A stretch of 64,000 nucleotides of DNA from Dyadobacter sp. CY323 (GCF_021390245.1 NZ_JAJUXH010000002.1:372001-436000), one strand, 5' to 3'; counted from the first letter of the stretch, positions 53,427 to 63,800 are shown. A program made the numbers and translations. The notes: generated by a model from the letters alone, not told the origin.

Positions 53427-53978
53427 CTAAACCTGCCGAATCATGTGAAAATAGCGATGTCCCATAAAATCCTTTTCGCCACCAACCTCAAAACCCAGTT
53501 TCTCATATAGTTTTTTGGCTTCCGGATTCACTTTATCGACGATTAGCCCGGCACGTGAAAAACCGAGGTCGGCGGCTCTTTCACAAAATGCAAGGATCAG
53601 TTTTTTCCCAATTCCTTTTTCCTGCTGATTCGGATCAACACAAACACAATCGAGGTAATATTCACCGGCATCGGTTTCGTCGTCCGGGTTAAAATCCGGC
53701 ATTACTTCTCTCAATTTATCCAGTACCGGCTGTCTGAGCTTGTGCAAAAGGGCTCCGTCATAGCTCGTGGCAGATCCGATCACGCCCGTTTCATCTTCGA
53801 AAACCAGCGTATTGGCATAACTATATTGGTTATCCGGAGCTTCGAAAAACGATTTTACAAATGGGATCGCATCTTCATGATTTTCGGATTGCGCGAAGAT
53901 GCCCGCAATGTGGCCCAATGCAAGTATAAGTAGCGGCGCGACCGCATTAGCGTCTTCGGGAGTAGCTGGCCTGATCAT
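53427..53978 (-). CDS. GNAT-family acetyltransferase
   Basis: A 183-residue GNAT protein with MIRPATPEDANAVAPLL, an acyl-CoA loop QQEKGIGKKLILAFCE (the Q/R-x-x-G-x-G motif), and NPEAKKLYEKLGFEVGGEKDFMGHRYFHM at the end. The substrate is unknown. It lies leftward of the Gfo/Idh gene start, in a 222-nt A/T-rich gap that carries no recognisable gene. Confidence 0.9.
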   Translation of the reverse strand: MIRPATPEDANAVAPLLILALGHIAGIFAQSENHEDAIPFVKSFFEAPDNQYSYANTLVFEDETGVIGSATSYDGALLHKLRQPVLDKLREVMPDFNPDDETDAGEYYLDCVCVDPNQQEKGIGKKLILAFCERAADLGFSRAGLIVDKVNPEAKKLYEKLGFEVGGEKDFMGHRYFHMIRQV

Positions 53979-54201
53979 TATTGTAGCAATTTTTGCTTGA
54001 AATATTTTATTTAGATGAAATAATGGTCAAAATACGTTCAGTAGTAATCAAAAGACGTAAAGTTTTTAGCATTATTTTATTTTAAAATTGTATTCTCAAT
54101 CCTTGTAAGAAATGGCGGGTGATCTCTTTTAACTTAAACTTCAAAAGACATTCACCGCATTCCAATAAACCATTGACCAATAAATAATTAACGTTTTAAA
54201 T

Positions 54202-55326
54202 ATGTCTCAAAAAATTAATGTTGCGATTGTAGGTCTAGGCTTCGGAGCTGAATTTATTCCCATTTACCAGCAACATCCCAATGCGAATATGTACGCCATT
54301 TGTCAGCGTACCGAATCAAAACTGAATGAAATTGGTGATCAATATGGCATTGAAGTGCGCTACACAAGTTATGACGACCTTTTAAATGATCCTAATGTCG
54401 ACGCGGTACACATCAATTCCCCGATCCCGAACCACGCAGAGCAGACATTGAAAGCATTGCGCGCCGGAAAACACGTGGCTTGTACGGTACCCATGGCGAC
54501 GAGCGTGGAAGATTGCATCGAGATTGTGAAAGCGACCAAAGAATCGGGCAAGAAATATATGATGATGGAAACCGTGGTGTATGCGCGGGAATTTCTGTTT
54601 GTGAAAGAGTTATATGAAAAAGGTGAGTTGGGGAAAGTGCAGTTTTTGAAAGCAAGCCACCAGCAGGATATGGAGGGCTGGCCCGATTACTGGCCCGGTT
54701 TGCCGCCAATGCATTATGCCACCCATTGCGTTGGACCGGTTGCCGGTTTATTAAAGCTTGAAGCTGAGTACGTTTCCTGCTTTGGCTCGGGCACGATCAG
54801 CGAAGATCTTGCCAAAATCCATAACTCGCCATTTGCAGTTGAATCGGCGCATATTAAGTTCAAAGACAGCGACTTGTCGGCTTATGTTTACCGTTCATTG
54901 TTTGATGTAGCGCGTCAGTATCGCGAGAGTTTTGAAGTTTACGGAAGCAAAAAGTCGTTCGAATGGCCGTTGATCGAAGGTGAAGATCCGGTGATCCATA
55001 CTGCCAAAAAACCAGAGCACGAAATTCCTGAAAAAGTAAAGACACCGGATTATGCCCATTATTTGCCGGAAGAAATCCGCGGATTTACAGGTCACGGCGT
55101 TTATAACCTGGATGACAATGCGCATTTATCGTTCGTACAAGGCGGCGGCCACGGAGGTTCTCATCCGCATTTAGCGCACGAATTTATTACCGCATTGATC
55201 GAAGACCGCGATCCATTCCCGAACGCATGGCAATCCGCGAATTGGACAAGCGTAGGGATATTAGCGCATGAATCGGCGTTGCAGGGCGGGGCGATAATTC
55301 AGTTGCCGGATTTTAAGAATGTTTGA
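54202..55326 (+). CDS. Gfo/Idh/MocA-family oxidoreductase lacking the usual EKP lysine
   Basis: A 374-residue cytoplasmic Gfo/Idh protein (no signal peptide): VAIVGLGFGAEFIPIYQQHP (nucleotide loop), HINSPIPNHAEQTLKALRAGKHVACTVPMATSVED, and MHYATHCVGPVAGLLKL in the C-terminal domain. The position of the catalytic EKP motif reads CTVPMA, so the conserved Lys is not there. This may indicate a different redox chemistry or a non-catalytic role, as in some sub-clades. It is followed by the repeat hairpin and the ThuA-azurin gene. Confidence 0.9.
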   Translation: MSQKINVAIVGLGFGAEFIPIYQQHPNANMYAICQRTESKLNEIGDQYGIEVRYTSYDDLLNDPNVDAVHINSPIPNHAEQTLKALRAGKHVACTVPMATSVEDCIEIVKATKESGKKYMMMETVVYAREFLFVKELYEKGELGKVQFLKASHQQDMEGWPDYWPGLPPMHYATHCVGPVAGLLKLEAEYVSCFGSGTISEDLAKIHNSPFAVESAHIKFKDSDLSAYVYRSLFDVARQYRESFEVYGSKKSFEWPLIEGEDPVIHTAKKPEHEIPEKVKTPDYAHYLPEEIRGFTGHGVYNLDDNAHLSFVQGGGHGGSHPHLAHEFITALIEDRDPFPNAWQSANWTSVGILAHESALQGGAIIQLPDFKNV

Positions 55327-55355
55327 TAAAACAGCGTAGCGCCGAGCGGGTAGCG

Positions 55356-55413
55356 CCCTTCGACTGCGCTCAGGGTGACAACTTCTTTTGTCACCCTGAG
55401 CGCAGTCGAAGGG
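55356..55413. repeat. Widespread CCCTTCGACTGCGCTC hairpin element
   Basis: Perfect 26-bp arms (55356-55381 and 55388-55413) around a 6-nt loop. The palindrome CCCTTCGACTGCGCTCAGGG is a dispersed element known from many bacterial genomes, and here lies between two co-oriented genes. Confidence 0.9.
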
Positions 55414-55466
55414 AAACAAGCAGAATGCCCCAGACAACAAAGCAACAACAAAAGACAACCAACTCA

Positions 55467-58400
55467 ATGAAAACCAAAGCGTTATCCTTTATCCTTAGTA
55501 TTGTCCTGCTCGGATGTGCTTCTCAGCAATCGTCACAAAACGCTGCTTTGAAAAGTACTTCTGCGAAGGAAGCAACGAAAGGGCGCCGTCTGGAAATTCT
55601 CTTTATGGGGGATAACGGGCATCACAAACCTGCCGAGCGACTGCCGCAATTAATGGCCGCATTAGGTCCGAAAGGTTTCAATTTTACTTATACCGACGAT
55701 CTGAACGACCTCAATGCCGAAACCCTCAACAAGTACGACGCATTGATGTTGTATGCAAACTGGGATTCGATCGCGCAGCCGCAAGCAAAAGCCTTGCTGG
55801 ATTACGTGGCGAGCGGAAAGGGTTTTATTCCCGTGCATTGCGCGTCATATTGTTTCCGCAATAATCCCGACGTGGTGAAATTGATGGGTGGACAGTTCTG
55901 GCGACATACGTTTGACACCATTCAGCCTGTCTGGACAAAACCCGACCATCCTGCCATCGCCGGTGTAAAGCCATTTAAGACCATCGACGAAACGTATCTG
56001 CACACTTTATTGCAGCCGGATAACATCGTTTTGACGGAGCGTACCATCCAGAAAGACCAGGAAAAAGACAAACCTGGCGTTCAGAAAGAACCTTATACAT
56101 GGGTGAGAACGCATGGAAAAGGACGTGTTTTTTACACAGCTTATGGTCATGACGAACGTACCTGGGCGGTTCAAGGTTTTCAGGATTTATTAGAAAAAGG
56201 AATACTTTGGGCAGTAAATGATGACGCGAAAGCCTCTCTTGCTGCATTGGCTCCCAAGCCATTTGAATACCGCGAAGCCAAACTTCCGAACTACGAGCAA
56301 CGTCCCGGCCCGCAAATGCAACAATTGCCACTTTCTCCGGAAGAATCTATCAAACACATTCAGATCCCGGTGGATTTTACTCTCGATGTTTTCGCACACG
56401 AACCTGACGTCATGCACCCGATCGCAATGACCTGGGACGAGCGCGGAAGGTTATTTGTATTAATCACAAAAGATTATCCCAACGAAAGAAAAGACACGGG
56501 CGGCAGCGATTACATTCTGATTTGTGAGGATACCAATAAAGACGGTAAAGCCGATAAATTCATCAAATTTTCCGACGACCTGAGCATTCCAACCGGTCTT
56601 GTATTTGCAAATGGAGGGATCATCGTGTCGCAGGCACCGCATATGTTGTTTTTACAGGATACCAATGGGGATGATAAGGCGGACGTGAAGAAAGTTCTCT
56701 TCTCAGGGTTTGGCACGGGTGATACACACGCCGGACCTTCCAATCTCCATTATGGTTTTGATAACTGGATCTACGGTTCAGTGGGTTACTCAGGTTTTAA
56801 AGGAAGAGTTGGTAAAAGCGATTCGCTGGATTTTGGTCAGGCACTTTTCCGTTTCAAACCGGATGGTACCGATATGGAAGTGGTTGCCAAAACTTCTAAT
56901 AATACCTGGGGTTTGGGCTTTAATGAGTCTGGTGACCTTTTCGGATCGACTGCAAATAACTCGCACGGCTGGTATTCTGCCATTCCAAACCGGTATTTTG
57001 GGAAAAGCAAAGTCGATAACGGAAGCCGCAGTACGGATACGCATAAAGACATGCAGCCGATCACGCCGAAAGTTCGTCAGGTGGACGTATTTGGCGGTTT
57101 TACAGCTGCGGCGGGACATAATTTTTATACGGCCCGCGCTTATCCTAAAAAATACTGGAACAAAGTCGCATTTGTTTCCGAGCCAACCGGCCACGTTCTG
57201 CATCAGAATGTGATGGTTCAAAAAGGTACTGACTTCGAAGATGCATTGGGTTTCAATTTGTTGGCGGGTGCCGACGAATGGGTTTCTCCGGTTTTTGCAG
57301 AAGTTGGCCCGGATGGGGCAGTTTGGGTGGCGGATTGGTATAGCTTCATCATTCAGCACAATCCAACTCCAAAAGGATCGGAAAACGGGAAAGGGAATGC
57401 ATATGAAACTGATTTGCGCGATTTTACCCACGGCCGTTTGTATCGCATTGCCTGGAAAAACGCTCCAAAATACACGCCGATCACATTAAGCAAAGATCGT
57501 CCCGCGGAACTGGTTGCAACCTTGAAAAACACCAATATGCTTTGGCGCAGACATGCTCAACGATTGCTTGTGGAACGTGGAAATAAAGATGTTGTACCTC
57601 AGCTCATTGCTTTGGTTAAAGATAAATCGGTTGATGAAATCGGACTGAATACTGCCGCTATACACGCACTATGGACTTTACACGGACTGAATGCAACGTC
57701 CGATCCACAGGTTATAGCTGCTGTTACCGAAGCTTTGAAACATCCTGCTGACGACGTCCGCAAAACGGCTGTCCAGGTTCTGCCCCGCACGCCGGCTACT
57801 GCGCAAACCTTGCTTTCGGCGGATGCATTGCATGACAAAGAACCTTTGGTAGTACTGAATTCTTTACTCGCGTTTTCCGAAATTCCATTGACTGCGGAAA
57901 TTGAAACTGCGGTTTTAACATTAATGGACACTTACAAAGAAGCCGACGATCGGTGGATGCCCGATGCTTTTGCTGCAATTCTGAATTCGCATGATGGTGC
58001 ATTACGTACCAAATACCTGGCCCAGCGCGCAGGAAAAGCTTCTTCGGTTGCTACCGCGCAAAAAGCCGAAACGTCGAAACCAGACCACTCAGCGATGAAC
58101 CACGATTCGCACGTTGGTCAGACTGCGCCGATCCAAGGCTCGGCAGAACTCGCGATCACGGGAATTAAAATTGAACCTGCGACACCTTATGTTCGTGAAT
58201 ATGCCAGAGTAGTGGTTGAAATAACGAACCAGGGAAGCGTTGCAGTTCCGAAAGAACTTGTTCCGGTCGTGAATGTAGGAATCAGAAGCAGATCATTGAA
58301 TACCAATTACGTGAGCCGCCAGCTTACCAACGGCATTGCTCCCGGCGAAACTATTAAGCTTACCGAGGGAAATAATGGCCCGTGGCGTGCTGGATTTGGT

Positions 58401-59219
58401 TTTACATCCGATGAGGCTGGAAAAGTAACGGTAACTGCCACCGTAGATGTAGACAATGTTGTCCCTGAAAAAGACGAGACCAAGAACAATACATTAAGCA
58501 AAACATTCGAGGTGAAGCGCCTCGATCGCCTCTCGGACTTCGCATTGGAACGTGCCACGCGTGGATATACCTCTTATGCAACGGGTGACGAGGTTGTCGG
58601 CCTGATCAAAACGGCTCAAACGCTTGATCCGCAAGGTCGTAATGCGATAATGAAAGGAGTGCTTGGTGCCTGGAACCCGAAACGGAAAGAGTCTCCAAGT
58701 GCTGAAAACACCAAATTCCTGGCTTCATTGAAAGGTCAGGTTACGGATGACCTAAGCAGCAAGCTGACTCCATTCCTGGAATCTTACGGGATCAAAGAGA
58801 ATGTCGTGGCTGATCCGAATGTTCAAGTAGTTCAGATCAAGGCAATTCGGGAGGAAATGAAGTTCAGCGTGACGGAGTTCAAAGTAATGGCCGGGAAAAC
58901 CGTTGAGCTGGTGTTTGAAAATCCGGATGCGATGCAGCATAATGTGGTGATTGGAAAACCTAAGTCATTGGAAATCATTGGTGCAGCTGCGGATAAAATG
59001 ATCACAGCCAAAGATGGGGCTGAAAGGAATTACGTTCCGAATATCCCTCAAGTATTAGCCGCAACGCCACTGGTTAATCCCGGACAAACTTTCCGTTTGA
59101 AATTTGTAGTACCTGATGTAGTTGGTGACTATCCGTTCGTATGTACTTTCCCGGGCCATTGGAGATTAATGAAAGGTGTGATGACGGTTGTAAAGGAGCA
59201 GGCTGTTTTAAGTAAATAA
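55467..59219 (+). CDS. Lipoprotein: ThuA domain + membrane-bound-dehydrogenase propeller + HEAT + CARDB + azurin-like cupredoxin
   Basis: A 1250-residue lipoprotein (LSFILSIVLLGCASQQ). Domains: ThuA (about 35-230, GHHKPAERLPQL, GLIPVHCASY-like IPVHCASYC), a PVC-type dehydrogenase propeller (about 300-680, DERGRLFVLITKDYPNE, TNGDDKADVKKVLFSGFG, GPSNLHYGFDNWIYGSVGY), HEAT-like repeats (about 690-850), CARDB (about 890-1020), and a type-1 copper domain (about 1115-1247) with ligands His1158, Cys1226, His1231 and Met1235 in CTFPGHWRLMKG, the azurin pattern. No CxxCH heme site is seen, so copper may carry the electrons. The start at ATG 55467 gives the lipobox; the open frame from 55323 translates the repeat hairpin. 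A terminator hairpin follows. Confidence 0.92.
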   Translation: MKTKALSFILSIVLLGCASQQSSQNAALKSTSAKEATKGRRLEILFMGDNGHHKPAERLPQLMAALGPKGFNFTYTDDLNDLNAETLNKYDALMLYANWDSIAQPQAKALLDYVASGKGFIPVHCASYCFRNNPDVVKLMGGQFWRHTFDTIQPVWTKPDHPAIAGVKPFKTIDETYLHTLLQPDNIVLTERTIQKDQEKDKPGVQKEPYTWVRTHGKGRVFYTAYGHDERTWAVQGFQDLLEKGILWAVNDDAKASLAALAPKPFEYREAKLPNYEQRPGPQMQQLPLSPEESIKHIQIPVDFTLDVFAHEPDVMHPIAMTWDERGRLFVLITKDYPNERKDTGGSDYILICEDTNKDGKADKFIKFSDDLSIPTGLVFANGGIIVSQAPHMLFLQDTNGDDKADVKKVLFSGFGTGDTHAGPSNLHYGFDNWIYGSVGYSGFKGRVGKSDSLDFGQALFRFKPDGTDMEVVAKTSNNTWGLGFNESGDLFGSTANNSHGWYSAIPNRYFGKSKVDNGSRSTDTHKDMQPITPKVRQVDVFGGFTAAAGHNFYTARAYPKKYWNKVAFVSEPTGHVLHQNVMVQKGTDFEDALGFNLLAGADEWVSPVFAEVGPDGAVWVADWYSFIIQHNPTPKGSENGKGNAYETDLRDFTHGRLYRIAWKNAPKYTPITLSKDRPAELVATLKNTNMLWRRHAQRLLVERGNKDVVPQLIALVKDKSVDEIGLNTAAIHALWTLHGLNATSDPQVIAAVTEALKHPADDVRKTAVQVLPRTPATAQTLLSADALHDKEPLVVLNSLLAFSEIPLTAEIETAVLTLMDTYKEADDRWMPDAFAAILNSHDGALRTKYLAQRAGKASSVATAQKAETSKPDHSAMNHDSHVGQTAPIQGSAELAITGIKIEPATPYVREYARVVVEITNQGSVAVPKELVPVVNVGIRSRSLNTNYVSRQLTNGIAPGETIKLTEGNNGPWRAGFGFTSDEAGKVTVTATVDVDNVVPEKDETKNNTLSKTFEVKRLDRLSDFALERATRGYTSYATGDEVVGLIKTAQTLDPQGRNAIMKGVLGAWNPKRKESPSAENTKFLASLKGQVTDDLSSKLTPFLESYGIKENVVADPNVQVVQIKAIREEMKFSVTEFKVMAGKTVELVFENPDAMQHNVVIGKPKSLEIIGAAADKMITAKDGAERNYVPNIPQVLAATPLVNPGQTFRLKFVVPDVVGDYPFVCTFPGHWRLMKGVMTVVKEQAVLSK

Positions 59220-59234
59220 GAAATTGAATCGACG

Positions 59235-59271
59235 AGACCTGGCAAGTCTTGCAGACTTACCAGGTCTTTTT
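59235..59271 (+). terminator. Terminator hairpin, copy 2 of the AGACYTGGYAAGTC family
   Basis: Arms AGACCTGGCAAGTC (59235-59248) and GACTTACCAGGTCT (59254-59267), one wobble, then TTTTT. The arms closely resemble the hairpin at 47629, which lacks the T-run. Confidence 0.75.
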
Positions 59272-59286
59272 ATCTAAAACGGGTAA

Positions 59287-60162
59287 ATGAAAGTCGTCCA
59301 ATTCACCATTCCGGTCCCGAAAGAAAGTACGATTGTGGTGCAGGATAACATTCTTCCGCATTACTACAATCACCTTCACCGTCATCGTGAGGTACAGATC
59401 GAATGGGTCGTGGACGGTTCGGGGATTCTCATTGCAGGGAACTATATGCAGCGTTTTGAGGCCGGGGATGTGTATATCATCGGGCCAAACCAATCCCACA
59501 TTTTCAAAAGCGACGAGTCTTATTTCAATCAGGAAGAACCGAGGCAGATCCATTCCGTTTCCATTTTCTTCGACCCCATTTATTTATCTCAAAACATTCT
59601 CAGCCTGCCGGAAATGACCGGGATCAGGAAGTTTGTAGGTGGACTGCATAACGGTTTTCAGATCTTCGAACCGGATCATAAAATGATCAAACAAACGATC
59701 ACCGAAATTATGCAGCACAGAGATAGTCTACGGGTCGCATCGTTTATCTCATTACTACACCATTTTTCGACACGGGATCTGAAACCTTTGGCTACTAACA
59801 ACAGCGAGCACAGGATTTCTGAAGTAGAAGGTATCCGGATGGACCGCATTTTCCAATACCTTATGAGTCACTATAAACAGCACATTTCTCTGGCAGACAT
59901 CTCCGGGATTGCAAGCCTAACGCCGCAGGCTTTCTGTCGTTATTTCAAAAAACACACCGACAAAACCTTTGTCGCATTTCTGAACGAAGTAAGAATCAAT
60001 GAAGCCTGCAAGATTATCCTTTCAGATCAGTTCAATGGCTTTTCAGAGGTTAGCTACCAAACCGGGTTTGATAATGTGACGAATTTTAACCGGGTTTTTA
60101 AGAAAACGACAGGCATGTCGCCTAGGGAATACCAGAAAGGGTTTATTGAAAGGTTGGGGTGA
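59287..60162 (+). CDS. AraC-family regulator with cupin sensor domain
   Basis: A 291-residue regulator with an N-terminal cupin-like half (HYYNHLHRHREVQIEWVVDGSGILIAGNYM, DVYIIGPNQSHIF) and a C-terminal AraC DNA-binding domain (about 190-291: ISLADISGIASLTPQAFCRYFKKHTDKTFVAFLNEVRINEACKIIL, SEVSYQTGFDNVTNFNRVFKKTTGMSPREYQ). It is similar in layout to the regulator at 47678, and both neighbour ThuA/Gfo-Idh genes, so they may regulate the two related sugar-oxidation sets. Confidence 0.92.
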   Translation: MKVVQFTIPVPKESTIVVQDNILPHYYNHLHRHREVQIEWVVDGSGILIAGNYMQRFEAGDVYIIGPNQSHIFKSDESYFNQEEPRQIHSVSIFFDPIYLSQNILSLPEMTGIRKFVGGLHNGFQIFEPDHKMIKQTITEIMQHRDSLRVASFISLLHHFSTRDLKPLATNNSEHRISEVEGIRMDRIFQYLMSHYKQHISLADISGIASLTPQAFCRYFKKHTDKTFVAFLNEVRINEACKIILSDQFNGFSEVSYQTGFDNVTNFNRVFKKTTGMSPREYQKGFIERLG

Positions 60163-60165
60163 CTT

Positions 60166-60468
60166 TCATTTTGAATCGATTCGATCATTTGGATTTTGCC
60201 TAAAATCCCAGATCGACAAAATAAAAAGTTGTTTACGAGTAAATCGATATATGATCCCATAATGATGAAATGGGAATAAATATGCTCCTTTTTGTTCTGT
60301 CTGACGACCGATTCGAGGAAACAGCACGATGAGCTTAATCCGATAGTTAACTTCATTGAGAAGCCACCGGGAATAAACCGTGCTTTGATTTCTTTCTGTG
60401 TAAAATTCAAGAATGGAACGTATTTCATTTGAGGCCCTGGTGGTCCAAACTATCGTCCGTTTATCCAT
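60166..60468 (-). CDS. ParE/RelE-family toxin
   Basis: A 100-residue toxin: VWTTRASNEIRSILEFYTERNQS at the start (family opening), YRIKLIVLFPRIGRQTE, then the core HHYGIIYRFTRKQLFILSIWDFRQNP, typical of ParE/RelE (xxYrIIYxx...IlxIxDxRxxP). It overlaps the antitoxin end by 19 nt on the same strand. Its 3' end abuts the convergent AraC gene. Confidence 0.88.
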   Translation of the reverse strand: MDKRTIVWTTRASNEIRSILEFYTERNQSTVYSRWLLNEVNYRIKLIVLFPRIGRQTEQKGAYLFPFHHYGIIYRFTRKQLFILSIWDFRQNPNDRIDSK

Positions 60469-60674
60469 TCTGACATTTCATGCATTACTTGTTCGTGAGG
60501 AATTACATTGCCTTTCCTGATATCATCCTCCGATTTTTCTATGGACTCAATCATTTTGGCGCTCAATGGGTACAGATTATCTTGAAGGTTGGAAATGATC
60601 ATCTCCAATTCTGATAGAATAGCTTCATCCTGAATTTGGTTGATTTTGCGAACAATCCTTTCCTTCACTTCCAT
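60450..60674 (-). CDS. Antitoxin paired with the ParE/RelE toxin
   Basis: A 74-residue acidic protein (MEVKERIVRKINQIQDEAILSELEMIISNL, SEDDIRKGNVIPHEQVMHEMSEWINGR), encoded just before the toxin on the minus strand and overlapping it by 19 nt. The C-terminal VIPHEQVMHEMSEWI resembles toxin-binding tails of such antitoxins. Confidence 0.8.
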   Translation of the reverse strand: MEVKERIVRKINQIQDEAILSELEMIISNLQDNLYPLSAKMIESIEKSEDDIRKGNVIPHEQVMHEMSEWINGR

Positions 60675-60808
60675 ATCCTAATTTTTCATATCTCGTTTCT
60701 AAATATACATTCTTCATTCGTGAATGACAAAAAGGAACTGGTTATCTCGTTCGACGAAGTTCATCTAAATCACTGATAAAATAGCCTTTTCTTACTTGTT
60801 TCGATCAA

Positions 60809-60832
60809 TTTGCACTTAACTTGTAAAGCATA
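60809..60832 (+). promoter_or_regulatory. Operator-like sequence shared with 49343-49366
   Basis: TTTGCACTTAACTTGTAAAGCATA matches 21 of 24 positions with the 49343 site. The dyad is imperfect here (TTTGC-N9-GTAAA). It lies 18 nt before the proposed start of the hydantoinase-like gene. Confidence 0.4.
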
Positions 60833-60850
60833 AATATTTCTCTCACAACT

Positions 60851-63800
60851 TTGCAAAATCACCCAAAACACTGGCAAATCTGGATCGATACCGGCGGGAC
60901 ATTTACCGATTGCCTAGCGATTGATCCACATGGGAATAAAACCAGGATTAAAGTTTTGAGTTCGAGCTGTTTGAGGGGAAGGATTCTCCGGCAGCTGGCG
61001 CCGAATACCTTTGAATTTGAGTCTAAATGGACTTTTGACGATTCGCTTTTAGTTAGTTACCATTTCAGATTACTCGAAAGTCAATCCACCAGCACAATTG
61101 TAGCGTTTAACCATTCCGACAAAACGCTGACATTAAGCAGCGACATTCCTATCAATGACAATGCGGATTTTGAAATAACAACCGGCGAAGAAGCTCCGAT
61201 ACTTGCCGCTCGGTTGCTTACCAATACGCCTTTAAACCAACCATTACCGTCCATTGAAATGCGGCTCGGAACTACGAAGGGTACGAATGCATTGCTCGAA
61301 AGAAAAGGTGCGAAAACGCTTTTACTCGTCACAAAAGGTTTTAAAGACCTCCTATACATTGGAAATCAGCAGCGCCCGTCACTGTTTCAGTTGAATATTC
61401 CCGAGCCTAAATTGCTTTACACGGAAGTCCTGGAAATGGATGAAAGACTTGACGCTGAGGGAAATATCCTGCACCGACTGAGCTCTCCGGATGAAGAATT
61501 AGCTACTGATTATGAGTCAGTTGCCATATCTCTATTGCATTCGTACAAAAACAATGCGCACGAGATTGAAATTGCCGAGACACTTCGGGAATCGGGTGTA
61601 AAGTACATTTCGGCATCTTCGGAGCTTTTTCCATTTTCACATTATCTGCGACGGACACAAACGGCGGTTGTGAATGCTTATCTCGATCCAATTCTGGATA
61701 CTTATTTATCCAATATCAAAAACAGTCTGCCGGAAGGAAGTTTGAAAGTGATGACCAGCACGGGAAGTCTGGCAGATCTGGACGGTTTTCGCGCGAAAGA
61801 CAGCCTGTTGAGCGGTCCGGCAGGTGGCATGATCGCCGCTGCTAACGTCGCTAAAAGATTGGGATTTCAAAAAGCCATTACCTTCGATATGGGCGGCACG
61901 AGCACAGATACTGCATTGATCGATGGTGAACCGGAACTGAAATACATTACTGAAATAGACGGTATCGAATTCCATAATCCAACGCTGGCCATTGAAACCG
62001 TCGCTGCGGGTGGTGGATCGGTTTGCTGGTTTGACGGATTTTCGTTGCAGGTTGGCCCCGAAAGCGCGGGCGCTTCTCCCGGCCCGGCGTGCTATGGCGG
62101 AGGCGGCCCATTGACTATAACCGATGTAAATTTGCTTCTGGGAAAACTGGATTCTTCTAAATTCGGGATACCTGTGAATGCAAATGCGGCTGTTACCAGG
62201 CTCAAAGAATTACAAGATATAATCTCTGAAAAAACCGGAAATCTGCTGACCTCAGCGGAATTGCTGACAGGTCTGGAAAGGATAGCGAATGAAAAAATGG
62301 CCGACGCCATTCGTAAGATTTCGGTTGAAAAAGGCATTAATCCGGCTGATTTCGCATTAATCGCATTTGGAGGCGCAGGCGGCCTGCACAGTTGCCAGCT
62401 AGCGGATTTATTGAATATAAGCTCGGTAATTATTCCTTACGATGCGGGCTTGCTCAGTGCGGCGGGCATTGGGGAAGCGTTGGTAAGTATCATTATTTCC
62501 AAACAAACCTTGATTCCATGGATTGAGGCACAAGATCATATTGAAAACTGGAAAAATGAGCTAACAGAAAAAGCTGAAAAATTGCTCAGAGAACAAAATA
62601 TCAACAGTTACGAACTTGCATTTTTCAACTGCTACCTCCGCTTTTCGGGTCAGGAAAATGCCATTGAAGTTCCATATCATAGAACTGAGACGCTGCCTGA
62701 CTTCGAAAATGCATATCGCGCACAATTTGGTTACTACCCAGCGAACCTATCCGTCGAGTTGGAAAGCATTAAGTTAAAAATCCAGGAAAAAGGCGCCGAT
62801 CTTAAATTCGAAACTGTGAAAACTGATGGCGAAAATGCCCCGTCGGCTCGAAAAATCAAGTCACTTTTAGCTGAAAATTCGAGTAATAATGCGGAAGTAT
62901 TTGAATGGGATTCATTGACGCCCGGCCATCAGATCAATGGTCCGGCGATACTTCTGAATGACACCTCCACTTCTTTCATTCCAACAGACTGGAAACTTGT
63001 AATTCAGGATAACAAAGATGCTATTGTTTTTAAAATCGGCAATCAAAAACCGACTAGCGAACAGCATAGCGAGCAAGTAGCGCTGCAGCTTTTCACAAAT
63101 CGTTTCAAATCCATTGCGGAGGAAATGGGCGTCCAGTTGCAGCGGACTGCATTTTCAGTCAATGTAAAAGAACGATTAGATTTTTCCTGCGCTTTGCTCG
63201 ACGCGGAAGGTGAGTTGCTCGTGAATGCGCAGCATATTCCGGTGCATTTGGGAAGCATGGGAATTTGCGGCAGGCTTGTGAGAGCCGCTATCGAGATTGG
63301 CCCAGGCGACGTAATCATTACCAATCACCCCAAATACGGCGGTTCGCATTTACCCGACATCACTTTGTTAGCGGGTGTTTTCACTACCGAGAATGAATGC
63401 GTAGGTTACGTAATCAATCGCGCGCACCATGCAGAAGTTGGAGGAAAAACACCCGGCTCCATGCCGCCCGATGCAACTTGTCTGGCCGAAGAAGGCGTCG
63501 TCATCGTGCCTCAATATTTGGTTAAATCTGGTGAATTTCAATGGGATACAATGCGGAAATTGTTTTGCGATGGTACCTATCCCACCCGATCATTTGTTTC
63601 CAATGAAGCCGATATCATCGCGGCATTGTCGGCATTGAGGAAAGGAAGTCAGCAGCTTTTGACATTAGTAAGGCTCTATGGGCTTCCGGAGGTCAGGAAG
63701 TATATGGGTTTGTTGAAACAAAGTGCTGTGATCCAGCTTCAAAATGCATTAATACCTTTGCACAATCAAACGTTTCAGGCTACTGAATTTCTGGATGATG

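Noticed and set aside
55323..55466. An N-terminal extension of the ThuA-azurin protein from ATG 55323
   Set aside because: The extra residues translate the 26-bp palindrome at 55356-55413; a clean lipoprotein signal starts at ATG 55467.
61081..63324. Reverse-strand ORFs over the right end
   Set aside because: They are antisense to the clear HyuA-HyuB frame.
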